From Arsukibacterium perlucidum DSM 18276 (GTDB lineage: Bacteria; Pseudomonadota; Gammaproteobacteria; Enterobacterales; Alteromonadaceae): DNA of 64,000 nucleotides. Numbering within the stretch: position 1 is the first letter of the stretch; every line of letters starts with the position of its first letter. This document shows positions 58,091 to 64,000 of the stretch, piece by piece. Made by a program: the position numbers and the translations under genes. The notes beneath the pieces were generated by a model. That model worked only from the letters and a program-made list of their open reading frames with translations, ran no database searches and had not been told where the DNA came from. The DNA is taken from contig NZ_KB907701.1 of the NCBI RefSeq assembly GCF_000382165.1, positions 1 through 64,000 of the forward strand. Reading direction: 5' to 3'.

Positions 58091-58374
58091 AGTAGTTCCC
58101 ATTTTAATTATTTGTAAAATATGCTTAACATGGCACGTAGTAGAACTAGCATAATAGTTAACATTCCGCTCATAATTAACGAAGAAATAGTACAGGTGGG
58201 CTAGTAGTTAGGGGTGGTAAGATGTAAATATTTAAAGCTTAAACGCCTGTTAATAATTAATATATTGTAATTTTAATTATCTTTTAGGTGAATTAAAAAT
58301 AAAACATTTGTCCTATTGTGGCTTTTTTATATGTCTTTAGGCTGGAGTATGTAATAAATAATGAAGGAGTAGTT
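58091..58374. promoter_or_regulatory. AT-rich divergent region between the S8 protease and csgB
   Basis: The 284 bp carry control sites for both the protease and curli transcripts. It is distinctly AT-rich. Two G-rich elements, AGGTGGGCTA near 58195 and GGGGTGGTAA near 58212, distantly resemble the CsgD site motif CGGGKGAGNKA, but the match is weak. A weak csgB promoter may be TTGTCC near 58310 with TATGTC 16 bp later. No small gene is evident. Confidence 0.35.
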
Positions 58375-58779
58375 GTGATTAATGTAAATGCCAGGGCTGT
58401 GCTTTTGTCGCTTGGGTTGGCAGTTAGCGGCTGTGCCTTTGCAGATGTTTCTGTGCAGTTAACTTCATTGTTAGAACGTCACGCGTTAGCAAACGGGGTT
58501 GATATCACTCAACTTGGTGATCTTAATGTTGCAGATGTGACGCAAGGTGGTGACGCTAACTACGCTGTTTTATTGCAGCAAGGCGTGCTTAATCAGATTT
58601 TTCTGCAGCAATATGGTAGTGGAAATCAGGCCAACATCCGCCAGTTTGGAAATAACAATAGTGCTGAAATTTTACAGCAGGGAGAAAGCAACCTAATCCA
58701 ATTAGAACAATGGGGAAATCGCAGTTTTGCTATTGAGCAAATTGGAAACGGTGCTGAAATCTCAATAATTCAATACTAA
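58375..58779 (+). CDS. csgB: minor curlin CsgB (nucleator)
   Basis: CsgB anchors to the outer membrane surface and nucleates curli fibre growth. The protein is 134 residues with a signal peptide (LLSLGLAVSGCAFA|D near residue 24). It contains curlin-type repeats, marked by QLGDLNVADVTQ, GGDANYAVLLQQ, GSGNQANIRQF, GNNNSAEILQQ and GESNLIQLEQ. The frame opens at a GTG at 58318, but AAGGAG at 58364-58369 is 5 nt before the GTG at 58375. It is the first gene of the operon. Confidence 0.88.
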   Translation: MINVNARAVLLSLGLAVSGCAFADVSVQLTSLLERHALANGVDITQLGDLNVADVTQGGDANYAVLLQQGVLNQIFLQQYGSGNQANIRQFGNNNSAEILQQGESNLIQLEQWGNRSFAIEQIGNGAEISIIQY

Positions 58780-58801
58780 TAAGAGACTCAGGGAGAATCA
58801 T

Positions 58802-60289
58802 ATGAACCTTATTAAACCACGTAAACATCTATTAGGTATGGCAATCGCGTTATGTTTTGCCGGCAGTGCCTTTGCAGAAAATGAGACATCCATTTATCAA
58901 AGCTCTGCAGTTGGTGCCGCTGAAGGAAATACTGCTGAGGTAACACAGACTAATACTGGCGGCAACGTTAACCTGGCTGTTTTAGAACAGGTAGGTGAAA
59001 TGAACTACAGCAGTATTTTACAAAATGGTCTCTGGCTTGAGGGCTATAGCTTTAGCACAGGTAGTGACAACGCAGTTCGGCTTGAACAATTTGCTGACTG
59101 GCATATTGCATACAGCCAGATTACTGGCGATGAAAACATTGTTACCATTACCCAGGATGGTTTTTATAATCAGGCTGAAGCCATTATAGAAGGTAACGTT
59201 AATGATGCGGTTATTTTTCAAACCGGCGATTTAAATGAAGCATTTGCAAATTTGCTGGGTGATATGAACATTGCCGAAATTGAGCAGAATGGCAATGGTA
59301 ACTGGGCGAACGCCAGTTTTACCGGCAATGAAAATATGTTTTACAGTTTTCAGGAAGGTAACGATAACGAAGCAGGTATGCTAAACGTGGTTGGCAACCT
59401 TAATGTGTTCGAAGCTGAGCAGTTTGGCGATCAGAATGTCGGCGGTGTAATAGGTTTAGCCGGCGACAATAACAGTGTATTCATTCAGCAGGAAGGTATC
59501 GCAAACGTATTTATCGCTGCTGATGTGTCAGGCGATAACAACTATGTTGATGTCAAACAGGATGGATTTGCTAACCGGTTCTTAGTTGAACCAATAAGCG
59601 GCAACGATAATTTAATCCTGATTGATCAGTCCGGCGACATTAATCTGGTTGAAGCACCTGTGGGCTTAACTGGCAATGATAATCTGATTGATATGCGCCA
59701 GGATGGTGTTGAAAACTCAGTCTTGCTTGCAACAGAAGGTGATAGCCATGACCTGACCGTTGATCAGCGTGGCGATGCGAATACTGCGGTAATGGTGTTA
59801 ACAGGTGCAGGTAATGCCGGTTTAATTCGGAGCTTTGGTGATGCAAATACCGCCGTAATTGGCTTTTCCGGTGTTAACAACAATGCGGAGATTCAGCAGT
59901 TAGGTGATGAAAACTATGCTGAAATTGATGTAGTTGGCGATGACAATGAAATAATGGTTGATCAGAACGGCAATTTCAACAGCACCCTGATTACCAGTGA
60001 TGTTGCAGTCGTAATGAACACTATTGATATTGAACAAAATGGCGATTTAAATTTAGTTGATATTTTGGTTGGCGGTAGCGGTAACGTTGCGGAAATTCTG
60101 CAGCAAGGCGATGGTAACTGGATAGCTGGAAATAATGATTATTTCGCTCTGGCTGGCGACAACGGCACCGTTTCAATCAGCCAGATAGGCAATGATAACG
60201 TGGTATTAGGTGAGCAGTTTGGCAACGGTAATGTGATGAATATTACTCAGCTGGGCGACTTTAACACTGCAACCGTTACGCAGAACTGA
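58802..60289 (+). CDS. csgA: long curlin-repeat protein, major curlin CsgA-like
   Basis: This is the likely main fibre subunit, but it has 495 residues against about 150 for E. coli CsgA. After a signal peptide (cleavage after AFA near 25) the chain is a continuous series of strand-turn units. I count about 37 turns of the G-x-x-N type (GDLNEA, GNDNLI, GDANTA, GDFNTA), which at two turns per repeat is roughly 18 repeats versus five in E. coli. The mature chain is very acidic, with one Lys and five Arg by my count, and no Cys. GGGAG precedes the ATG. Whether it or CsgB dominates in the fibre is inferred from position and length. Confidence 0.85.
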   Translation: MNLIKPRKHLLGMAIALCFAGSAFAENETSIYQSSAVGAAEGNTAEVTQTNTGGNVNLAVLEQVGEMNYSSILQNGLWLEGYSFSTGSDNAVRLEQFADWHIAYSQITGDENIVTITQDGFYNQAEAIIEGNVNDAVIFQTGDLNEAFANLLGDMNIAEIEQNGNGNWANASFTGNENMFYSFQEGNDNEAGMLNVVGNLNVFEAEQFGDQNVGGVIGLAGDNNSVFIQQEGIANVFIAADVSGDNNYVDVKQDGFANRFLVEPISGNDNLILIDQSGDINLVEAPVGLTGNDNLIDMRQDGVENSVLLATEGDSHDLTVDQRGDANTAVMVLTGAGNAGLIRSFGDANTAVIGFSGVNNNAEIQQLGDENYAEIDVVGDDNEIMVDQNGNFNSTLITSDVAVVMNTIDIEQNGDLNLVDILVGGSGNVAEILQQGDGNWIAGNNDYFALAGDNGTVSISQIGNDNVVLGEQFGNGNVMNITQLGDFNTATVTQN

Positions 60290-60296
60290 CATGAAA

Positions 60297-60314
60297 GGCG
60301 GCCTTGTAGCCGCC
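60297..60314 (+). promoter_or_regulatory. hairpin between csgA and csgE
   Basis: GGCGGC at 60297-60302 pairs exactly with GCCGCC at 60309-60314 around CTTGTA. It lies 7 bp after the csgA stop codon and 8 bp before the csgE ATG, and is not followed by a T run. It could protect the csgBA message or limit downstream expression. The csgE start has no Shine-Dalgarno-like sequence. Confidence 0.5.
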
Positions 60315-60322
60315 GTTAACCT

Positions 60323-60700
60323 ATGAAAGTAATTGTCCTGTTATTAATTTTGCTGCTGCCAACAAAGGTGGCAGCAAACGATATTGAACTTAGCGGTTTA
60401 GTAATTGACCGCACCATCTCCCGTTTCGGCAAAGACTTTATGTTTTATTACTCTGGTTACTGGCGTGACATGCCTGCGACAGAAGGCGTGTCTGTCGTAA
60501 TTTATGAGCAGGTTTATCCGCAAGCTGGTACTTTTTTATGGGTGGAAATGAATCAGCAACGAGTCTATCAAACCTATTTTGGCCGCCGTTACAACAACGT
60601 CAAAGAGATGGCAGAACAAGCCATTTTACGCAGTATCAATGAGTTGGCTAATATACAAGCCAGCATGTTACTGGGTGAGCAGGAACAAGAAATATATTAA
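60323..60700 (+). CDS. csgE: curli assembly chaperone CsgE
   Basis: CsgE is a periplasmic adaptor that caps the CsgG pore and guides curlin subunits. The protein has 125 residues (E. coli 129), with a signal peptide ending near AAN at residue 19. The family features FGKDFMFYYSGYW, VSVVIYEQVYPQAGTFLWVE, and VYQTYFGRR are present. It ends 11 bp before csgF. The region before its ATG is GC-rich hairpin sequence with no ribosome site. Confidence 0.93.
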   Translation: MKVIVLLLILLLPTKVAANDIELSGLVIDRTISRFGKDFMFYYSGYWRDMPATEGVSVVIYEQVYPQAGTFLWVEMNQQRVYQTYFGRRYNNVKEMAEQAILRSINELANIQASMLLGEQEQEIY

Positions 60701-60711
60701 AGGGAATAGTA

Positions 60712-61098
60712 ATGAAAAGAACGGCAGTACTGCTAATCCTGCTGGCAACCGCCTCTGTAAATGCAACTGAGTTAGTTTACACACCTATCAACCCGAGTTT
60801 TGGTGGTAACCCGCTGAACGGAAACTTTTTACTGCAAAAAGCGCAAAGCCAGAATAGTTTCACTGAAGAGCGGCCAACCTTATCTTTTGTTGATAAGTTC
60901 CAGGAAGCATTAGAGCGCAATATTATAAATTCGCTTACCAGACGCATTGCTGATGGCGACCTGGTTGATGGTGTTTACAATACCGGTGAGTTTCTGGTTG
61001 AAATATCTACCGGAACTGACGGCAGTGTTATTGTGAATATAACTAACCTCGATACCGGTGAAGTGACAATTATTACTATCCCTGTGATAGGAGGTTAA
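60712..61098 (+). CDS. csgF: curli assembly protein CsgF
   Basis: CsgF helps anchor the nucleator at the cell surface and binds the CsgG pore. The protein has 128 residues (E. coli 138), with a signal peptide ending NAT near residue 18. It opens ELVYTPINPSFGGNPLNG, the conserved region that inserts into the CsgG barrel. AGGG at about 8 nt before the ATG supports the start. It is 2 bp upstream of csgG. Confidence 0.93.
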   Translation: MKRTAVLLILLATASVNATELVYTPINPSFGGNPLNGNFLLQKAQSQNSFTEERPTLSFVDKFQEALERNIINSLTRRIADGDLVDGVYNTGEFLVEISTGTDGSVIVNITNLDTGEVTIITIPVIGG

Positions 61099-61100
61099 TA

Positions 61101-61880
61101 ATGAGAATTATTGTTATATTAACCGTTTTGTCAGCTTTAGCAGGGTGTTCCCTGGTACCCAAGCCTGAATTAAATATTACGCCAGCAGCTGTTGATAGTG
61201 TAAGCAGTACTATGCTGACGTTACGCAAACAAGCTCAACCCCGCCAACAAATCCCGGTATCAGTGTATGCCTTTCGCGATCAGACCGGGCAGTATAAACC
61301 GCAGGCAAACGTATCCAGCTTTTCCACAGCGGTAACACAGGGTGCGACTTCAATGTTAACTCAGATCCTGCTGGATAGTGGCTGGTTTACTCCGCTGGAA
61401 CGGGAAGGGCTGCAAAATTTGTTAACTGAGCGGAAAATTTATGGATCCAATAAAAAGTTAACCGATTTACCACCTTTAAAAGAGGCACGATTAGTGTTAG
61501 AAGGCGGCATTATTGGTTATGAAACTAACTTAACCACAGGTGGTATTGGTGCTGAATATTTCGGTTTAGGTTTGTCGGAATTGTATCGGGAGGATCAGGT
61601 AACCGTCTATCTGCGGGCTATAGATGTTCATAGCGGTCAGGTATTGCTTTCGGTTTCTACTACCAAAAAAGTTTTTTCGCAGGAACTGCGGGCCGGTTTA
61701 TTTCGGTATGTTTCTCTGAACAGGCTGGTTGAGATTGAGGGAGGCTATTCCACCAACGAACCGGTACAATTTTGCGTAAAGCAAGCAATGGAAACAGCTG
61801 TTGTTGAGCTTATTAACCTGGGCCTGGAACGGGGTTTCTGGCGGGCCGATGATCAGGCTAGCCTGGCAACTGCAGGTTGA
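61101..61880 (+). CDS. csgG: curli secretion pore lipoprotein CsgG
   Basis: CsgG is the outer-membrane lipoprotein that forms the nonameric channel for curlin export. The 259 residues are close to 277 in E. coli. The lipobox is LAGC, with Cys16 as the lipidated residue. The family regions VYAFRDQTGQYKPQ, TSMLTQILLDSGWFTPLEREGLQNLLTERK, and VTVYLRAIDVHSGQVL are visible. AGGAGG lies inside the csgF end, 8 nt before the ATG. Its last 28 bp overlap the convergent csgD gene. Confidence 0.95.
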   Translation: MRIIVILTVLSALAGCSLVPKPELNITPAAVDSVSSTMLTLRKQAQPRQQIPVSVYAFRDQTGQYKPQANVSSFSTAVTQGATSMLTQILLDSGWFTPLEREGLQNLLTERKIYGSNKKLTDLPPLKEARLVLEGGIIGYETNLTTGGIGAEYFGLGLSELYREDQVTVYLRAIDVHSGQVLLSVSTTKKVFSQELRAGLFRYVSLNRLVEIEGGYSTNEPVQFCVKQAMETAVVELINLGLERGFWRADDQASLATAG

Positions 61881-62530
61881 CCTTCAATTATCAGATTGGA
61901 TTGCTGCAACCAACGCAGCAATTCAACTCTGTTTCGGGCCTGGGTTTTGCGGAAAATTGCCGACAAATGAGCCTTAACCGTATGGGCGCTGATATTTAAC
62001 ATTAGCGCTATTTCTTTATTTCTGGCACCTTCCGCCACCAGACTTATAATTCGTTTCTCTTGTCTGGTCAGTTGAGCACTGGTAGCAGCAGTAACTTCTG
62101 AATTTAATTTCTTAGGTTTATTTATCAATAGATCAACAACATCAGACATTACAGTCCGGGAGTAATATAACTGGCCGGACATCAGAGTTTTAAGTGCTGT
62201 CAGCACCCGGTCAAGCTGCTCATCTCGATAAATTAAACCTCTTAGTCCACTGTGCACCGCAATAGTCGGATCGATAAGCGCGCGTTCAGCCTGAAATATA
62301 AATGTAGGATAACGTTGCATTAACATTGCTAACTCACTGGAGACGCCTTTTTTGGTCAGATCCTGGCTGTTAAACTGGCACCCTACCAGCACGCCTGATT
62401 TAACCGATTGCTGCATAAAATCACTACGACTGTATTGCTGCATCTTTATACCAACTGACTGAGCTAACATGGCTGTATTGTGTAATTGCTGACGCTCTGA
62501 CAGTATTATCAGCTTGGAAAACCGTTCCAT
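61853..62530 (-). CDS. csgD: LuxR-family regulator CsgD
   Basis: This is a probable activator of the curli operon. The protein has 225 residues from the ATG at 62530 (E. coli CsgD 216). The N-terminal half is receiver-like without an obvious phosphoacceptor pattern. The C-terminal LuxR-type helix-turn-helix runs about residues 154-211 (LTRQEKRIISLVAEG, NKEIALMLNISAHTVKAHL). GGAGG is about 7 nt before this ATG and overlaps the alternative start at 62545. It is convergent with csgG (28-bp overlap), unlike E. coli where csgD heads csgDEFG. Confidence 0.88.
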   Translation of the reverse strand: MERFSKLIILSERQQLHNTAMLAQSVGIKMQQYSRSDFMQQSVKSGVLVGCQFNSQDLTKKGVSSELAMLMQRYPTFIFQAERALIDPTIAVHSGLRGLIYRDEQLDRVLTALKTLMSGQLYYSRTVMSDVVDLLINKPKKLNSEVTAATSAQLTRQEKRIISLVAEGARNKEIALMLNISAHTVKAHLSAIFRKTQARNRVELLRWLQQSNLIIEGQPAVARLA

Positions 62531-62545
62531 TGTTTTCACCTCCAT

Positions 62546-62751
62546 ACGACTTTAGCCAGAATCAGGGACTAAAATGACATTGGATATACTGTACCGCGTC
62601 GCAGCCAATTGCAACTAGTGAAGGCTGCTAAGTTAAAATAAGCTACTGTAGTGCGACCAATAATGCAGTGCAAAGTGCTGCGAAGTTTTGCAAAATAAAC
62701 CTGGGAAAGAGATTCAGATCTTACTGCGCAGATTCAGGTCAGGAAAACATC
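62546..62751. other. intergenic region between csgD and the phosphatase gene
   Basis: The region carries the divergent promoters of csgD and the phosphatase. Two direct repeats GATTCAGATC (62711-62720) and GATTCAGGTC (62731-62740) lie exactly 20 bp apart before the phosphatase start. No gene is evident; no clear promoter hexamers are claimed. Confidence 0.4.
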
Positions 62752-63228
62752 ATGTACACAAAAAAAATATTGCTTGTTTGTTTAGGAAATATTTGTCGCT
62801 CGCCAACAGCGCATGCTGTCCTTAGCCATAAAGCTAAGCTGCAAAGCTTTGATATTGCGATTGACTCTGCGGGCACCAGTGCGTCACATAAAGGCGAACG
62901 TCCTGACAGCCGCAGTGTTAGAGCAGGCAGTGCCAGAGGCTATAATTTTGGTGGCCTTCATTCCCGTCCGGTATTTCAGCAAGATTTTGCTGATTTTGAT
63001 CTTATTCTGGCGATGGATAATGACAACCTGGCTGAGTTGAAGCGACGTTGCCCCGCTGAACATGCCCATAAAATCAGGCTATTTCTGTCATTTCATCCAG
63101 AGTATCCAGAAATTAATGAAGTTCCGGATCCTTATTACAGTGGCAGTAAAGGCTTTGAACTGGTTTTGGATCTGATAGAGCAAGCGAGTGATAAGTTGTT
63201 AGTGGCGCCGGAGATCAGGGGAGCTTAG
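62752..63228 (+). CDS. low-molecular-weight protein-tyrosine phosphatase
   Basis: This phosphatase of 158 residues has the active-site loop CLGNICRS at residues 10-17 (CX5R with Cys10 and Arg16) and the general acid Asp in VPDPYYSG. Bacterial members act on tyrosine-phosphorylated proteins, often of exopolysaccharide kinases (Wzb/Etp type), but no kinase or polysaccharide gene is next to it. AGGAA at 62741-62745 favours the ATG at 62752 over the earlier in-frame ATG at 62668. Confidence 0.9.
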   Translation: MYTKKILLVCLGNICRSPTAHAVLSHKAKLQSFDIAIDSAGTSASHKGERPDSRSVRAGSARGYNFGGLHSRPVFQQDFADFDLILAMDNDNLAELKRRCPAEHAHKIRLFLSFHPEYPEINEVPDPYYSGSKGFELVLDLIEQASDKLLVAPEIRGA

Positions 63229-63356
63229 GTTTTCTGGCTACTTATTACCTTATCAGCTGGATTAGTGCGAAAAACTCTGACAACAGGATTGAATTTACGT
63301 CCGGAAGTCTATAAGTTTGCAACTGTCTTATTAATTCTTTGTATAGGAACACCATT

Positions 63357-64000
63357 GTGACCACCTGGACGCCAGATAGCTGGCGAGCTCTGCCCATTCA
63401 ACAACAGCCGTCCTACCAGGACCAACAATTACTTAAGCAAGTTGAACAACAGCTCCATCGGTATCCGCCGTTAGTTTTTGCCCAGGAAACCCGTGACTTG
63501 CATACTCAATTAGGCCAGGTCGCTAAAGGCGAAGGTTTTTTGCTGCAAGGCGGTGATTGTGCCGAAAGCTTTAATGACTTTAATGCACCAAAAATTCGTG
63601 ACACCTTTAAGGTGTTGCTGCAGATGGCTGTGGTTTTAACTTATGCCGGTGGCCTGCCGGTGGTTAAAGTTGCCCGGATGGCAGGTCAGTACGCCAAACC
63701 ACGTTCCAGCGATCTTGAAACGATAAACGGTATAACTTTGCCAAGCTATCGCGGTGATATTGTTAATAGTTTTGAGTTTACTGAGAGTGCCCGTCAGCCA
63801 GATCCTAATCGTCTGGTAACGGCTTATCATCACTCAGCCGCAACCTTAAACTTGCTCAGAGCGTTTGCCCAGGGCGGTTTAGCAGATTTGCACCAGGTCA
63901 GTAAGTGGAACATGGGTTTTGTTGAGTCTAATCCATTAAAAGATCGCTATCATAATGTGGCACAGCGGATTCAGGAAGCATTACGATTTATGGAGATTTG
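63357..64000 (+). CDS. class II DAHP synthase, 5' part
   Basis: This frame runs off the window. The 214 residues visible belong to class II 3-deoxy-D-arabino-heptulosonate 7-phosphate synthase, which condenses PEP and erythrose 4-phosphate at the head of the shikimate pathway. It opens [19 protein letters not shown], and shows [26 protein letters not shown] and [17 protein letters not shown], all typical of the plant/mycobacterial type. The start is a GTG at 63357, with AGGAAC about 8 nt before. The full enzyme has about 450 residues. Class II enzymes in Proteobacteria are sometimes tied to secondary aromatic metabolism. Confidence 0.9.
   Translation, partial: MTTWTPDSWRALPIQQQPSYQDQQLLKQVEQQLHRYPPLVFAQETRDLHTQLGQVAKGEGFLLQGGDCAESFNDFNAPKIRDTFKVLLQMAVVLTYAGGLPVVKVARMAGQYAKPRSSDLETINGITLPSYRGDIVNSFEFTESARQPDPNRLVTAYHHSAATLNLLRAFAQGGLADLHQVSKWNMGFVESNPLKDRYHNVAQRIQEALRFMEI

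Noticed and set aside
58120-58150. A sigma-54 promoter suggested by TGGCACG near 58130.
   Set aside because: The required TTGC-type -12 element does not follow at the fixed spacing.

Overview
The window is ordinary chromosome of a gammaproteobacterium. Gene content points to the Alteromonadales-type marine and freshwater group, something like Rheinheimera, Alishewanella or Arsukibacterium; this placement is inferred from memory of gene families, not from a search. Supporting signs are a DUF349 coiled-coil protein, a DUF2960 protein, a MoxR/DUF58/TgpA cluster, a secreted S8 protease with P and PKD domains, a class II DAHP synthase and a curli operon. Base composition looks close to balanced. 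I see no insertion sequence, prophage, integron or CRISPR array.

Layout. 1-640: a hairpin-rich inverted-repeat element and its flank. 0.65-10.8 kb: DUF4282 protein, exonuclease I (sbcB), isoaspartyl peptidase, CBS protein, RNA helicase hrpA, PilZ protein, rRNA methylase rlmI and a quinone oxidoreductase. 10.8-20.8 kb: a degenerate HD-GYP-like protein, an MFS transporter behind metG, apbC-dcd, an EamA transporter, a GST-like protein, yaeQ, an exported Mn-type superoxide dismutase and tRNA-Pro(GGG). 20.9-31.8 kb: two more EamA transporters around an acyltransferase, DUF2960, an M14 carboxypeptidase, a zinc-ribbon membrane protein, yeaC, DUF349, and the sppA and ansA genes. 31.9-39.6 kb: fadH, glgC-glgA, ydjA, asnS. 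39.6-44.7 kb: biotin synthesis, with bioA divergent from bioBFCD. 44.8-55.4 kb: pepE, htpX, a class V aminotransferase, an exported tricorn-like protease, a TIGR02647 protein and the moxR-DUF58-tgpA operon. 55.6-62.5 kb: a secreted subtilase divergent from a collinear csgB-csgA-csgE-csgF-csgG operon, with csgD convergent on csgG. 62.7 kb to the end: a low-molecular-weight phosphatase and the start of a class II DAHP synthase.

How the genes work together. The curli block is the most distinctive accessory system. It encodes a nucleator, a very long acidic curlin with about 37 turn motifs, the secretion pore with its two helpers, and the regulator. There is no csgC, and a hairpin separates the fibre genes from the export genes. 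The bio cluster covers biotin synthesis from the malonyl-ACP methyl ester to biotin apart from the chain-elongation and esterase steps. glgC-glgA supply and polymerise ADP-glucose.

The least explained items are the 5' hairpin element, whose two arms keep their hairpins while their stem bases differ; a 5 x 12 bp tandem array ending at the ydjA ribosome binding site; a possible tiny RNA downstream of dcd; the degenerate HD-GYP-like protein; and the curlin design. Nothing here is clearly a wholly new multi-gene system.
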